Assembly (NCBI RefSeq): GCF_000467125.1
Contig: NZ_BATJ01000003.1
Location: 124,001 to 188,000, forward strand
DNA: 64,000 nucleotides
Source: Vibrio proteolyticus NBRC 13287
GTDB lineage: Bacteria; Pseudomonadota; Gammaproteobacteria; Enterobacterales; Vibrionaceae
Direction of reading: 5' to 3'
Part shown: one piece after another, positions 9,241 through 18,384 of the stretch
Position numbering within the stretch: the first letter of the stretch is position 1
Layout: every line of letters starts with the position of its first letter
Position numbers and translations under genes: made by a program
Notes under the pieces: model-generated
What the model saw: the letters and a program-made list of their open reading frames with translations, nothing else
What the model was told of the DNA's origin: nothing
Database searches by the model: none

Positions 9241-9345
9241 ATTTAGTACCACCATTTAGTACCAATTTGCTTTCTTAGCTACGAGATAAGGATTAAGTTA
9301 TTGAAAATTAAGGATAAAGCAGTAGAAGGGTGGAAGCCCCAGCCA
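9241..9345. other. Probable attachment-site region at the 3' end of ffs
   Basis: The interval joins the integrase start and the 3' end of ffs (last bases of the RNA at about 9331-9345). The short direct repeat ATTTAGTACCA occurs at 9241-9251 and 9254-9264. The exact crossover cannot be set because the other island end is not in the window. Location is inferred from integrase position only. Confidence 0.4.
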
Positions 9346-9436
9346 CATCCCGGCACACAAGTCACACGCTGCGGCTGCTTCCTTCCGGACCTGACCGAGT
9401 TCACGAGCTATTGTTGCGGGAGGACCAGGGCCTCCA
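9331..9436 (-). ncRNA. ffs: 4.5S signal recognition particle RNA
   Basis: On the minus strand the sequence contains the universally conserved SRP domain IV core (CAGGTCAGGTCCGGAAGG, then AAGCAGCC) with its GGAA tetraloop. It is flanked by GGTCCTCCCGCAAC on the 5' side and GTGTGCCGGGATG on the 3' side, as in E. coli 4.5S RNA, and the two ends pair (GGAGGCCC with GGGGCTTCC). Length of about 106 nt is close to the E. coli RNA. It binds Ffh to target membrane proteins. TACAAAAT a few bases upstream of the 5' end could be its -10 element. Downstream order atl, ybaY, tesB matches the E. coli ffs neighbourhood. Confidence 0.95.
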
Positions 9437-9586
9437 TAGATTTTGTATCTCAGGTTGTTCACCAGAGAGCGAGAAGGATTATCAGGTATCCGCTTACCTA
9501 TTGCAACCCATAAACCCGGAAAATCCCCGTCACTGCCGCTAAGTGCCTAGCAATTAATCGATTTATCGGATTACACGGAACCAGGA

Positions 9587-10330
9587 CTACACTTCTTCGT
9601 TCTCGTCCAGGCTCTTGAGGATGTAATCCGTCATCCATGCGGTGCCAAGCAGACAAATCCACACCACAAATACCGGGTTGGGCACTTCAATGTCCGGCAT
9701 GACGACCAAAACCGCAAACCCGACCGTCGGTAGTGTCCAGCACAGCAACTTGCTCCACTGAAACGACGCGCGGTTGAGGCTTTCCAGCGAAGCGATAATG
9801 CCTGTTGCGCATAACGCCACCAACGCCGCGTATGGCAGATCGGCCAGCCACAATGGCAGCACCAACCCTAGCGCCCACCAGCTGTGTTGCCCGGACGGTT
9901 TCCAATAGCGAGTCGCCCACCAGGCCAGAATGACCGCGAGAGTCTGGACGACCGTCACAGACGCACTGCCGCCCAGTTTTCCGGCCGATTGCGTCACCAT
10001 GATCCCCACTTGGAGCGTGATCACGATCAGTGCCGTAGTCAGTATCACTCCAATACTGCTGCGTCTCGAAAATACCACCATCATCAACGGGAACAATATC
10101 CATACTGAAACCGATAAGGCGATCGGCTGATAAGGCAATGTCAGGCCATAAACTGTCATCACCGCCAGCAGCAATAACCCCGCCACCCCACCCTGTGGCA
10201 ATACCCATAATGCGGGAATGATCAGTGCCAGTACCGGGATGTCCCCTTCACTCAAGCTGATAGCCCGAGCACAAACAACAGCCAATACCGTTGTGATCAG
10301 AAATTGAAAGGTAGAAAATACCATGCCCAC
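9587..10330 (-). CDS. Hypothetical integral membrane protein
   Basis: A 247-aa very hydrophobic protein with about seven or eight predicted membrane segments and a charged C-terminus (KSLDENEEV). No catalytic motif is recognised. It diverges from atl with only 45 bp between starts, so the two promoters must overlap. It looks chromosomal in composition and codon choice, unlike the island genes on the other side of ffs. Function unknown; a small transporter or membrane scaffold is possible. Confidence 0.7.
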   Translation of the reverse strand: MGMVFSTFQFLITTVLAVVCARAISLSEGDIPVLALIIPALWVLPQGGVAGLLLLAVMTVYGLTLPYQPIALSVSVWILFPLMMVVFSRRSSIGVILTTALIVITLQVGIMVTQSAGKLGGSASVTVVQTLAVILAWWATRYWKPSGQHSWWALGLVLPLWLADLPYAALVALCATGIIASLESLNRASFQWSKLLCWTLPTVGFAVLVVMPDIEVPNPVFVVWICLLGTAWMTDYILKSLDENEEV

Positions 10331-10375
10331 TCCTTATACCTATCCGTGGTAACAATGAATTAGGACAATGTCAGT

Positions 10376-10678
10376 ATGGATCAATTCTTGTCTCAAGTCT
10401 TTGCGGTAATTCACCAAATTCCGGCCGGAAAAGTGTCGACCTATGGGGACGTTGCTCGAATGGCGGGGTATCCGGGGTATGCCAGGCACGTTGGCAAAGC
10501 GCTCGGGAACTTGCCTGAAGGCTCTAAACTCCCCTGGTTCCGGGTCATTAATAGTAAGGGCGAGATCTCGCTGAAAGGACGGGATTTAGAACGACAAAAA
10601 GCGCATCTGGAAGCCGACGGGATCGAAGTGAGTCCGACAGGCAAAGTCAAACTCCGTAACTACAAATGGCAGCCCTGA
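10376..10678 (+). CDS. atl: Alkyltransferase-like protein (ATL)
   Basis: A 100-aa DNA-binding homologue of O6-alkylguanine DNA methyltransferase. The helix-turn-helix with arginine finger (GYARHVGKAL, Arg37) is present, but the methyl-acceptor Cys of the PCHR motif is Trp54 (PWFRV), the hallmark of ATL proteins. These bind O6-alkylguanine and hand the lesion to nucleotide excision repair instead of repairing it directly. Called ybaZ/atl in E. coli, where it also lies beside ffs and ybaY. The stop codon lies inside the terminator hairpin. Confidence 0.95.
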   Translation: MDQFLSQVFAVIHQIPAGKVSTYGDVARMAGYPGYARHVGKALGNLPEGSKLPWFRVINSKGEISLKGRDLERQKAHLEADGIEVSPTGKVKLRNYKWQP

Positions 10679-10692
10679 GGCTGCCATTTTTA
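10665..10692 (+). terminator. Terminator overlapping the end of atl
   Basis: ATGGCAGCC and GGCTGCCAT form a 9-bp stem with a CTGA loop that contains the atl stop, followed by a run of T residues. The reverse complement may also serve the convergent ybaY gene. Confidence 0.85.
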
Positions 10693-10708
10693 TCAATTCA
10701 CAAATTTA

Positions 10709-11137
10709 TTACTGCCCAGCGACACTAATTAGACGCAGATCGACTTTTTGTGTGTTATTTTCATCAGTAATGACGGCATTCATCGTATCGGTGATGAAGC
10801 GTAGCTTACCGTCAATTTCGATACGAACGCTGATGCTGTAAGTGTGGCCCGGCTTAATTTTGCTGCCGTCATACTCAATATCGAAGTTGAACGGAACCTG
10901 AGCACCGTTGGTTTCAAATTGAGTGGTTGAGATAACGTCGGCAGCGACATCCATTAGCGAAACGTCCTGTAGTGAAACCGTTACAACGGCGTTGTCTGGC
11001 AAAGCCACGCGCTCACGGTAAGCAATTGTCCCTGTAATGTTTTGCATGGCCGCTTCCTTTTCAGATTCTGATGACTGACAACCGAAAAGAACCGAACCCA
11101 ATACCACTGACATGACCAACAACAGTGCCTTTTTCAT
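10709..11137 (-). CDS. ybaY: YbaY family lipoprotein
   Basis: A 142-aa secreted lipoprotein. The signal peptide starts MKKALLLVMSVVLG and ends in the lipobox LFGC, giving a lipidated Cys after cleavage by signal peptidase II. The mature part (ITGTIAYRERVALPDNAVVTV…) is the beta-rich YbaY/type III secretion pilotin-like domain. The start at 11137 (MKK) fits a lipoprotein signal better than the in-frame one 12 bases upstream. Convergent with atl, as in E. coli. Role in the envelope is not known in detail. Confidence 0.88.
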   Translation of the reverse strand: MKKALLLVMSVVLGSVLFGCQSSESEKEAAMQNITGTIAYRERVALPDNAVVTVSLQDVSLMDVAADVISTTQFETNGAQVPFNFDIEYDGSKIKPGHTYSISVRIEIDGKLRFITDTMNAVITDENNTQKVDLRLISVAGQ

Positions 11138-11276
11138 AAAGCCTCGCATAAAGAATTAAAATCCCAAGGATTATAGGTGCTGTTCGGTAAAGAGTCATGG
11201 TCCGACCATGGTATTGACAAGATTTTGACTGTGTAAAGTTTTGAATACTTTGACGTTGACACTATAGGCAAGAGTT

Positions 11277-12140
11277 ATGAGTAAACCTTTAAACGAACTA
11301 TTGAGTCTGTTGCAACTGGAAAAGCTGGAAAAAGGCCTGTTTCGCGGTCAGAGCGAGAACCTCGGCTTACCACAGGTTTACGGAGGTCAGGTGATTGGTC
11401 AGGCGCTGTCTGCCGCCCGCTACACGGTTGAGTCCGATCGTACCGTGCACTCGTTTCACAGCTATTTTCTCTATCCGGGCGATCCGGAGAAACCGATCAT
11501 TTACGACGTCGAAAACCTGCGTGATGGTCGCAGTTTCAGCACTCGCCGGGTCAAAGCGATCCAAAACGGCCGGCCTATCTTCTACCTGACCGCGTCCTAC
11601 CATGGCGAAGCGCCTGGCTTTGAGCACCAGATCAGCATGCCTGAGGTGCCGGGGCCCGAGAACTTTGCGTCGGAATCAGAACTGGCATCGCGCATCGCGC
11701 AGTACCTGCCTGAGAAACTGCGCCACACCTTCTGCGGTGAAAAACCGATTGAAACCCGTCCGGTGGTGGTGGTGAATCCGCTCAAACCCGAGAAGAAAGA
11801 TCCCAAGCAGTATTTGTGGATCCGTGCCAACGGTGCGGTGCCGGACAATCAACTGATCCATCAATATTTGCTGGGTTACGCTTCGGACTGGGGTTTTTTA
11901 GTCACGGCATTGCACCCGCATCAGGTATCGCTGATGACACCTCATTTTCAGGTTGCCACTATTGACCACTCCATCTGGTTTCACCGTCCATTCAAAATGG
12001 ACGAATGGCTGCTGTATGTGATTGAAAGCCCGACGGCGAGCAACACCCGTGGCCTGGTCCGCGGCGAGATCTACAATCGCAGCGGCGATCTGGTCGCGAC
12101 AGCGGTTCAGGAAGGTGTGATGCGCTACACCAACAAATAA
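11277..12140 (+). CDS. tesB: Acyl-CoA thioesterase II
   Basis: A 287-aa double-hotdog thioesterase that hydrolyses medium- and long-chain acyl-CoA to free fatty acid and CoA. Family landmarks are [10 protein letters not shown] and [12 protein letters not shown] near the N-terminus, the central [10 protein letters not shown], and HSIWFHRPF with the following DEWLLY of the second hotdog. Length equals that of E. coli TesB (286 aa). It follows ybaY as in E. coli and is followed by a stable hairpin. Confidence 0.96.
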   Translation: MSKPLNELLSLLQLEKLEKGLFRGQSENLGLPQVYGGQVIGQALSAARYTVESDRTVHSFHSYFLYPGDPEKPIIYDVENLRDGRSFSTRRVKAIQNGRPIFYLTASYHGEAPGFEHQISMPEVPGPENFASESELASRIAQYLPEKLRHTFCGEKPIETRPVVVVNPLKPEKKDPKQYLWIRANGAVPDNQLIHQYLLGYASDWGFLVTALHPHQVSLMTPHFQVATIDHSIWFHRPFKMDEWLLYVIESPTASNTRGLVRGEIYNRSGDLVATAVQEGVMRYTNK

Positions 12141-12146
12141 CCACTG

Positions 12147-12171
12147 GCCCGCTCTCATCTGGAGAGCGGGC
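12147..12171. terminator. Hairpin between convergent tesB and decR
   Basis: CCCGCTCTC and GAGAGCGGG pair with a short loop in the 34-bp gap between the two stop codons. There is no clear T-tract on either strand, so it may be a weak bidirectional terminator. Confidence 0.55.
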
Positions 12172-12174
12172 GCC

Positions 12175-12642
12175 TCAACTATGCCGGATTGGTAGTGCCG
12201 TGGTGTATTTGAGCGGTTCCATGGCAAAGGTAGACGTAACGTCTGATATCCCATCCACACTGTTGACCAGCTTTTTATAGAATTCATCAAAACATTTCAT
12301 GTCTTTGACCTGAACTTTCATCATGTAATCGTACTCTCCGGCCATACGGTAGAACTCCATGACTTCAGGAAATTCCACCACCGTTTCGACAAAGCGGTGA
12401 TACCACTCATGCGAGTGGTCACTGGTTTTGATCAAAACAAAAGCGGTGAAAGAGAGCTCTAGCCTTTCCGGATTCAGCAATGCAACCCGCTTTTCAATCA
12501 CTCCCGATTCTTCAAGTTTTTTCAATCGCTTCCAGCAGGGGGTGGTCGTCAGGTTGACCGCTTCTGCCAAATCGTTGAGTGACAGCGTCGAGTCTTCCTG
12601 CAGCAGCGCCAGAATACGCTTGTCGGTATTATCCAGATTCAT
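12175..12642 (-). CDS. decR: Lrp/AsnC family regulator, DecR type
   Basis: A 155-aa Lrp-type regulator: N-terminal helix-turn-helix ([20 protein letters not shown]) and C-terminal RAM ligand-binding domain ([11 protein letters not shown]). The match to E. coli DecR (YbaO) runs through the whole length, including [16 protein letters not shown] and [13 protein letters not shown]. DecR responds to cysteine and activates cysteine desulfidation genes in E. coli. Here it diverges from a PLP enzyme likely to degrade cysteine, a classic regulator-target pair, so the 126-bp gap should hold its binding sites. Confidence 0.9.
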   Translation of the reverse strand: MNLDNTDKRILALLQEDSTLSLNDLAEAVNLTTTPCWKRLKKLEESGVIEKRVALLNPERLELSFTAFVLIKTSDHSHEWYHRFVETVVEFPEVMEFYRMAGEYDYMMKVQVKDMKCFDEFYKKLVNSVDGISDVTSTFAMEPLKYTTALPIRHS

Positions 12643-12768
12643 TTCTCCACCTCACCAATAAAGAGAATAATTTTCTCCAAATTCTAAAATCCATGCACAA
12701 AAAAGCAAAGCATTTCTCCATAGGAAAGGATACCTTATCATCATAATAACTCTTACGGAGAACACCAT

Positions 12769-13836
12769 ATGTGTACCGACCATAACTGGATTAACGATGC
12801 GATTCGCAAAATTGAAGCGGATTACCAGCGCTCTGCCGACACTCACCTGATCAAGCTGGGTCTACCGGTCCTGGATGGCATCGATATCTATCTGAAAGAT
12901 GAAAGTACACATCCGACCGGTTCTCTGAAACACCGTCTGGCACGTTCGTTGTTTCTGTATGCGATCTGTAATGGCTGGGTTGGCCCAGACACCACCATCA
13001 TTGAATCTTCGTCAGGCAGCACTGCCGTGTCTGAAGCCTATTTCGCCCGGTTGCTGGGGCTGCCGTTTATCGCCGTGATGCCTAAATGCACCGCGCGTAA
13101 GAAAATTGAACAAATTGAGTTTTATGGCGGCCAGGCTCATCTGGTTGACCGCTCGGATCAGATCTACGCAGAATCACACCGCTTGGCGCAGGAACTGGGA
13201 GGGCATTACATTGACCAGTTTACCTACGCCGAACGCGCAACCGACTGGCGCGGCAACAATAATATTGCCAACTCTATTTTCAGCCAGATGACCATGGAGC
13301 GCTACCCTATTCCTTCCTGGGTGGTGATGAGCCCGGGAACTGGCGGAACATCCGCCACCATCGGACGCTTTATCCGTTACCAGCAACACGACACCAAACT
13401 GTGTGTAGTAGACCCGGAGCATTCGGTGTTCCACGACTTTTATCGCAGTGGTAACCGTCAGTTGACTGGTGAGCGCTTTAGTAAAATCGAAGGCATCGGC
13501 CGCCCACGTGTCGAACCCAGCTTTATTCCGGGTGTGATTGATGAAATGCGTACGATTGAAGACGCTGCCAGCATTGCCACCATTCACTGGCTGGAAAACG
13601 TGCTTGGCCGTAAAGCCGGCGCCTCGACCGGAACCAATCTGTATGGTGCACTGCAGCTGGCGAGTGAAATGAAACAACGCGGTGAAACCGGCTCGATTGT
13701 GACCCTCTTGTGCGACAGTGGCGAACGGTATCTGGATACCTATTATGATCAGGACTGGGTGAGAAATCACATTGGCGATTTGCAGCCCTATCTGGCCAAA
13801 CTGGAAACTTTCCAAGCTACCGGCCTGTTGGACTGA
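12769..13836 (+). CDS. PLP-dependent cysteine synthase-family enzyme, probable cysteine desulfhydrase
   Basis: A 355-aa fold-type II PLP enzyme. Lys54 in [11 protein letters not shown] is the Schiff-base lysine, [12 protein letters not shown] (about 84-95) is the substrate loop, and [12 protein letters not shown] the phosphate-binding loop. It resembles CcdA-like enzymes that release sulfide, pyruvate and ammonia from L-cysteine rather than biosynthetic CysK; that assignment rests on the divergent DecR-type regulator as much as on sequence. TTACGGAG sits before the ATG. A cysteine synthase-like activity is the alternative. Confidence 0.8.
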   Translation: MCTDHNWINDAIRKIEADYQRSADTHLIKLGLPVLDGIDIYLKDESTHPTGSLKHRLARSLFLYAICNGWVGPDTTIIESSSGSTAVSEAYFARLLGLPFIAVMPKCTARKKIEQIEFYGGQAHLVDRSDQIYAESHRLAQELGGHYIDQFTYAERATDWRGNNNIANSIFSQMTMERYPIPSWVVMSPGTGGTSATIGRFIRYQQHDTKLCVVDPEHSVFHDFYRSGNRQLTGERFSKIEGIGRPRVEPSFIPGVIDEMRTIEDAASIATIHWLENVLGRKAGASTGTNLYGALQLASEMKQRGETGSIVTLLCDSGERYLDTYYDQDWVRNHIGDLQPYLAKLETFQATGLLD

Positions 13837-13878
13837 AGCCCCCAGACAAAAATTTATTATGACAACGTTATGGACAAT

Positions 13879-13902
13879 GCCCGGCTCTCGCCGGGCTTTT
13901 TT
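13879..13902 (+). terminator. Rho-independent terminator
   Basis: GCCCGG-CTCTCG-CCGGGC followed by six T residues, 43 bases after the stop of the PLP enzyme. The remaining gap to lemA shows no gene. Confidence 0.9.
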
Positions 13903-14095
13903 CTGTCTGGCGCCGTCTCTTGTGCGCTATTGCGCAAACAGACTCAACCTCGGATAAGCCAGGCTTATCCCAGCTTATGTATTACCCTTCTCTTGATATT
14001 GCTATTTTAAACAGCACGTTATATAAGCAAAGCTAGTCATTGATGCACATAATGGCATCACTGGATATCTCTATAACCAATAAACAGGACAACTT

Positions 14096-14686
14096 ATGAC
14101 AACGTCAATCATCGTGCTGGCTGTGATTCTGTTGGTGGTGTTTTACGCCATCGGCATCTACAACAAACTGGTCACACTGCGCAACCGCTTTAAAAACAGC
14201 TTTGCCCAGATCGAAGTGCAGCTTAAACGGCGCTACGACCTGATCCCAAATCTGGTGGAAACCGCGAAAGGCTACATGAAACACGAGCAGGAAACCTTTG
14301 AACGCGTGATTCAAGCGCGTAACCAAGCTCTGAGCGGGTTAAAAGCCGCCAGCGACGCTCCGGACAGCCAATCGGCCATCAATCAGTTAGCGCAGGCGGA
14401 GGGCATGCTGCAAAATGCACTCGGCAAACTCAGTGTAGTGGTTGAGGCCTACCCTGAGCTGAAAGCCAATCAGACCATGATGCAGGTCCAGGAAGAGCTG
14501 ACCAGTACAGAAAACAAAATCTCATTCGCGCGTCAGGCATTCAACGACGCGGTCACCAGTTACAACACGTACAAACAGACTTTCCCACCGGTGTTGTTCG
14601 CCGGCCTGTTTAAGTTTCAGGACGGAAAACTACTCGAGTTTGCCGATTCTGAGCAGATTCAGACAGCGCCTAAGGTGAGCTTCTGA
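14096..14686 (+). CDS. lemA: LemA family protein
   Basis: A 196-aa LemA-family protein. It has an N-terminal membrane segment (IIVLAVILLVVFYAIGI, about 4-20), then a helical bundle with the family signature YNKLVTLRNRFKNSFAQI and LKRRYDLIPNLVETAKGYM. It is expected to sit in the inner membrane with the bundle outside. Its stop overlaps the start of the M48 protease, so they are cotranscribed; LemA with an M48 partner is a recurrent pairing linked to envelope protein quality control. Precise role unknown. Confidence 0.93.
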   Translation: MTTSIIVLAVILLVVFYAIGIYNKLVTLRNRFKNSFAQIEVQLKRRYDLIPNLVETAKGYMKHEQETFERVIQARNQALSGLKAASDAPDSQSAINQLAQAEGMLQNALGKLSVVVEAYPELKANQTMMQVQEELTSTENKISFARQAFNDAVTSYNTYKQTFPPVLFAGLFKFQDGKLLEFADSEQIQTAPKVSF

Positions 14687-16554
14687 TGAATTTTGCTCAA
14701 CATCAGGATCGTGCCAAAACGCGAACCGGATTGCTGGTAGTGTTGTTCTTTCTCGCCTTACTGTCGATTACGGTCGTTGCCAGTCTACTGATCGTCATCG
14801 CGACGTCCTGGGACAACGGACATACCTCCCTCAATCTGAACGAGATCCTGGCCTTTGGTGCCATCAGCTTTGTCTGTGTTGCCGCGATTGTGGGCATCTC
14901 TTCCGCTTACCGCCTCCATCAGTTGTCCAAACACGGCGGACAAGCCGTTGCTGAGCAACTGGGCGGAAAACTGATTTCGACCAATACCAGCGATTTCAAA
15001 CAGCGGCGACTACTGAATGTGGTGGAAGAGATGGCGCTGGCGTCGGGAATGCCAGTACCGCCAGTGTATCTGTTGACAGAGGAACATGGGATCAACGCCT
15101 TTGCAGCGGGCATGAGCATTGATGATGCGATTATTGGCGTGACACAAGGGGCGCTTGATACTTTTAACCGAGACGAGCTACAAGGCGTAATGGCGCACGA
15201 ATTCAGCCATATTCTCAACGGCGACATGCGACTCAATACCCGGCTCATCGGCACCTTGTTTGGCATCACCTGCATGGGGTTATTGGGTCAGGCTCTGATG
15301 CGTGGCGCCATGCAGTCGCAACGCCGCGCATCACAGTTTCGCTCTTCCAATGACAAAGACAAAGGCAGCGGCGCTGGCTTGATTTTAGTGATCGCGTTGG
15401 TGCTTACCGTATTTGGCTGGCTGGGGACGCAGTTTGGCTCCATGATTAAGGCGGCCATTTCACGTCAACGCGAATTTCTTGCCGATGCCAGCGCGGTGCA
15501 GTTCACGCGAAATGATCGTGGTATTGCAAACGCGCTGAAGAAAATTGCCACCCACTCTCAACAGTCGCAATTGCAGGCAGAATCAACCAAAGAAGTCAGT
15601 CACATGATGTTTGGTCAGGCGCAGCTGAGCGGTTTATCCGCCATGTTGTACGCTACGCATCCCCCGCTGCACGAACGGATTCTTCGCATTCAACCTGACT
15701 GGGACGGAAATTTTACCGAGCACGCTCAAGTCAGTACAACAAACGATGAAGTCGCCGGACTGAGTGGCTTCAGCGCTCCCCACAGCCATGATGCACCGCT
15801 GACCTCAGAGCAGAAGAGCCAGGTTGGGCAACGGGTTATGCAGCAATTACCAGATGCGTTGCTCGAATTGGCACGTGAGCCTTACAGTGCACGCTTTATT
15901 CCGCTGCTGCTGATATTCGATGGCAGTGACGAACAGCGTGAGCTGATTGACCGCATGCTGCCGGAAGGCTCTCATCAGGAATACATGCCTTGGCTTGATT
16001 TTGAGCTCAAAGCCCATTTGCGTCTGCCGCTGCTGGAACTGGCGGTGCCTGCGCTGAAAAGCATGAGTCCAGAGCAAGTCAGCAATTTTTGTCTCGGACT
16101 GACGGAGATGGCCAAACTGGATAACCATTACGCCCTTAATGAGTGGTGTGTGATCAACCTGATGGAGAAATTGGTGTCTCCCCCAAAACACCCGGCGCCA
16201 CAACGTAAGACACTGCAAACGGTAAAAGAGAGCGTAATTTGGGTACTGCGCGAGCTGAGCTGGCTCAGCCAGACCAGCGCACAGGCGTCGGCCACGGCGT
16301 ATCAACGCGCGTTGCAACACCTGACGCTACCAATGACCGAGCTGGATGCCGCCAATTCGAACTGGTCGTTAACGCGTTCTGCGCTGGAACAACTGGTTCA
16401 GTTACGACCGGCAGACAAACAGCGCTTTCTGGAGGCCTGCAAAATGGTGATTGAATCCGACGGGAAGGTGTCTGTCAGTGAAGGGGAACTTTTCAGGGTC
16501 ATCGCCTGTTTCCTCGAAGTGGCTGTCCCGCCACTGACGATAGATGCTGAATAA
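14686..16554 (+). CDS. M48 family membrane metalloprotease with TerB-like C-terminal extension
   Basis: A 622-aa HtpX-like zinc protease. Two membrane segments lie at about 15-38 and 50-68, then the zinc site HEFSH (His171, Glu172, His175) and a second pair of segments around 190-250; REFLADASAVQF supplies the third ligand. Residues from about 360 are not part of HtpX; the end (EACKMVIESDGKVSVSEGE) resembles a TerB-like helical domain with its acidic DGK motif. Partner of LemA in a two-gene operon. Substrates unknown. Confidence 0.9.
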   Translation: MNFAQHQDRAKTRTGLLVVLFFLALLSITVVASLLIVIATSWDNGHTSLNLNEILAFGAISFVCVAAIVGISSAYRLHQLSKHGGQAVAEQLGGKLISTNTSDFKQRRLLNVVEEMALASGMPVPPVYLLTEEHGINAFAAGMSIDDAIIGVTQGALDTFNRDELQGVMAHEFSHILNGDMRLNTRLIGTLFGITCMGLLGQALMRGAMQSQRRASQFRSSNDKDKGSGAGLILVIALVLTVFGWLGTQFGSMIKAAISRQREFLADASAVQFTRNDRGIANALKKIATHSQQSQLQAESTKEVSHMMFGQAQLSGLSAMLYATHPPLHERILRIQPDWDGNFTEHAQVSTTNDEVAGLSGFSAPHSHDAPLTSEQKSQVGQRVMQQLPDALLELAREPYSARFIPLLLIFDGSDEQRELIDRMLPEGSHQEYMPWLDFELKAHLRLPLLELAVPALKSMSPEQVSNFCLGLTEMAKLDNHYALNEWCVINLMEKLVSPPKHPAPQRKTLQTVKESVIWVLRELSWLSQTSAQASATAYQRALQHLTLPMTELDAANSNWSLTRSALEQLVQLRPADKQRFLEACKMVIESDGKVSVSEGELFRVIACFLEVAVPPLTIDAE

Positions 16555-16560
16555 AAAATA

Positions 16561-16583
16561 AAGGCCACATCACTGTGGCCTTA
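16561..16583. terminator. Bidirectional terminator between the M48 gene and lateral fliJ
   Basis: AAGGCCACA and TGTGGCCTT form a 9-bp stem with a 4-base loop, flanked by A-rich and T-rich sequence, between two convergent genes. It marks the left border of the flagellar locus. Confidence 0.85.
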
Positions 16584-16584
16584 T

Positions 16585-17031
16585 TCATATCACGCGCTTT
16601 TTCAGTCTGGCATTGATGAGATCTTCCAGCTGCTTCTGCTCTTTGCAGGCCTGCTCATAACGCTGTTTAGTGCGCCAGCGTTCAAGCACTTTTTCCAGCC
16701 CCATCACGCGGGCGTGTTTGTGCTCCAACTGCTTCTGGACAGAAGAACACTGCGCCTGCATGACCGCCTGCTCATGCTCATGGTGACGCAACAGCTTTTG
16801 TAACATGGTGTCGACCCGGCTGAGGTTCATCAAGGTCGCGCTATTGAGCACCGGAGTATTAAGCGCAGACTGCCCTGAATGGTTCTTCAGTTTGGCTAAC
16901 TGCGCCAGTTGAAGCTGGACGTGCGCATGGCGTTGCCGCATCGATTCCAATTGCTGACCGACCTGGTCGCGACGTTTTTCTTCCACCTGCTGAAGGCGAC
17001 CGACCGCTTTCAGTTTGGCACCGTCATCCAT
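16585..17031 (-). CDS. fliJ: Lateral flagellar FliJ (export chaperone/ATPase stalk)
   Basis: A 148-aa, almost wholly coiled-coil protein (heptads from about 8 to 140), the length of known FliJ. Assignment rests on this shape and on its place as last gene of motY-lafK-fliEFGHIJ, 3 bases after fliI. FliJ links the FliI hexamer to FlhA and helps couple export to proton motive force. The primary sequence is poorly conserved in this family, so position is the main evidence. Confidence 0.85.
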   Translation of the reverse strand: MDDGAKLKAVGRLQQVEEKRRDQVGQQLESMRQRHAHVQLQLAQLAKLKNHSGQSALNTPVLNSATLMNLSRVDTMLQKLLRHHEHEQAVMQAQCSSVQKQLEHKHARVMGLEKVLERWRTKQRYEQACKEQKQLEDLINARLKKRVI

Positions 17032-17034
17032 GTG

Positions 17035-18384
17035 TTACTCCTGTCCCTGGAACAATTGCGCCAATGCACTCAGGCTGGCCGGGAAATCGACCGCTTCATT
17101 GGCTGGCTGCTGAAGATAAGCCTTAAGGTGCGGATACATTGCCACCGCCTGATCCAGTTCAGGATCCTGGCCCGGTTGATACCCGCCCAACGGCAGCAAC
17201 TCTTTGACCTGAAGGTAGTTAGAGTAGAGTTGACGAAACTGATTCGCCACTGTGCTGTGTGCCGTTTGTGTGCACGCGGCCATACAGCGGCTGATCGACG
17301 CATTGATGTCGATCGCCGGATAATGCCCTTGCTCTGCGAGCTGACGCGATAACACCACGTGACCGTCGAGAATTGCCCGGGCTGAATCGACAACCGGATC
17401 ATGCTGGTCGTCCCCTTCCGCCAGAACGGTGTAGATCGCCGTCAGGCTACCGTGCGGGTTTTCACTGTTTCCGGCACGCTCCAACAACTGTGGCAAAATG
17501 CTGAAAACCGACGGCGGATAACCACGTGAGGCGGGCGGCTCACCCAGCGACAGAGCAATTTCGCGCTGCGCCATGGCGTAACGGGTCAATGAGTCCATAA
17601 GGAGCAAGACGTCTTTGCCCTGATCGCGAAAATACTCCCCAACACGATGGCAAAGTAATGTCGCTCGCAGACGCATCAACGGAGACTCATCGGCCGGCGC
17701 CGCAATGATCACCGCTTTTTTACGCGCTTCGGGAGTCAGATTACGCTCGATAAACTCGCGGACTTCCCGTCCCCGTTCACCAATCAAACCAACCACAATC
17801 ACATCGGCTTCGGTGTTCTGTGTGATCATGCCCATCAGGACACTCTTACCCACACCACTGCCGGCCATCAGGCCAATACGCTGACCTTTGCCGACCGTCA
17901 ACAGACCATTGATGGCGCGCACACCAACATTTAAAGGGGTGTCGACCGGCCGGCGCTTAAGCGGGTTGATCGGTTTGGGTTCAAGTGAAACACGATCGCC
18001 TCCCCTCAGCACCGGCCCATCGTCCAACGCATCGCCCAGACCATTGACGACCCGACCCAGCCACTGCGCACTGATCTGCACCGTGCTGTCCCCTTCCAGT
18101 GGCACCACTTTGGCGCCAGCGAACAGCCCACCCAAACGGCGAATGGGCATCAGGTACGCCACACTGTGGTCAAAGCCGACTACCTGAGCTTCAATCATGT
18201 CGCCTTCGGCGGTTTCCACCAAACAGCGCTGCTCCAGCTTGAAACGGCAACCGACCGCCTGCAGCATCAGTCCGTTGACTTTCACCAGTCGCCCGGTTAC
18301 CCGGGCAACCGGAACCGAATCGAGCGAGGCAATGGCCTCGCTCAGACGTTCCGACAGGATTTCGTGCGCCCGGCTGTTACTCAT
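17035..18384 (-). CDS. fliI: Lateral flagellar export ATPase FliI
   Basis: A 449-aa F1-beta-like ATPase. Walker A is GLMAGSGVGKSVLMG, Walker B VLLLMDSLTRYAMAQREI, and VGLIGERGREV the catalytic region seen in all FliI proteins. It energises and primes export at the lateral basal body. The start at 18384 (MSNSRAHEIL) is preceded by GAAGG at proper spacing and overlaps the fliH end by 8 bases; the frame extends 13 codons upstream but lacks family similarity there. Confidence 0.95.
   Translation of the reverse strand: MSNSRAHEILSERLSEAIASLDSVPVARVTGRLVKVNGLMLQAVGCRFKLEQRCLVETAEGDMIEAQVVGFDHSVAYLMPIRRLGGLFAGAKVVPLEGDSTVQISAQWLGRVVNGLGDALDDGPVLRGGDRVSLEPKPINPLKRRPVDTPLNVGVRAINGLLTVGKGQRIGLMAGSGVGKSVLMGMITQNTEADVIVVGLIGERGREVREFIERNLTPEARKKAVIIAAPADESPLMRLRATLLCHRVGEYFRDQGKDVLLLMDSLTRYAMAQREIALSLGEPPASRGYPPSVFSILPQLLERAGNSENPHGSLTAIYTVLAEGDDQHDPVVDSARAILDGHVVLSRQLAEQGHYPAIDINASISRCMAACTQTAHSTVANQFRQLYSNYLQVKELLPLGGYQPGQDPELDQAVAMYPHLKAYLQQPANEAVDFPASLSALAQLFQGQE

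Larger units (their letters stand above)
1..9330. mobile_element. Right end of a genomic island integrated next to ffs
   Basis: The stretch is visibly richer in A+T than the sequence beyond ffs. It carries a defence operon, a serine recombinase and a tyrosine integrase, and ends beside the 3' end of ffs. The integrase is the last gene before the RNA gene, the usual layout when an RNA gene 3' end is the attachment site. The left end lies outside the window, so island size and the partner att copy are unknown. Island status is inferred from gene content and position; no direct repeat pair could be tested. Confidence 0.7.

Noticed and set aside
9301..9542. Two overlapping 70-aa plus-strand ORFs
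   Set aside because: They lie over the ffs RNA gene on the opposite strand and have no protein-like features.
9241..9586. tRNA or tmRNA gene at the island border
   Set aside because: The RNA here is clearly 4.5S SRP RNA; no tRNA cloverleaf or tmRNA features were seen.
13174..13815. 213-aa minus-strand ORF
   Set aside because: Antisense to the PLP enzyme gene, which has clear catalytic motifs.
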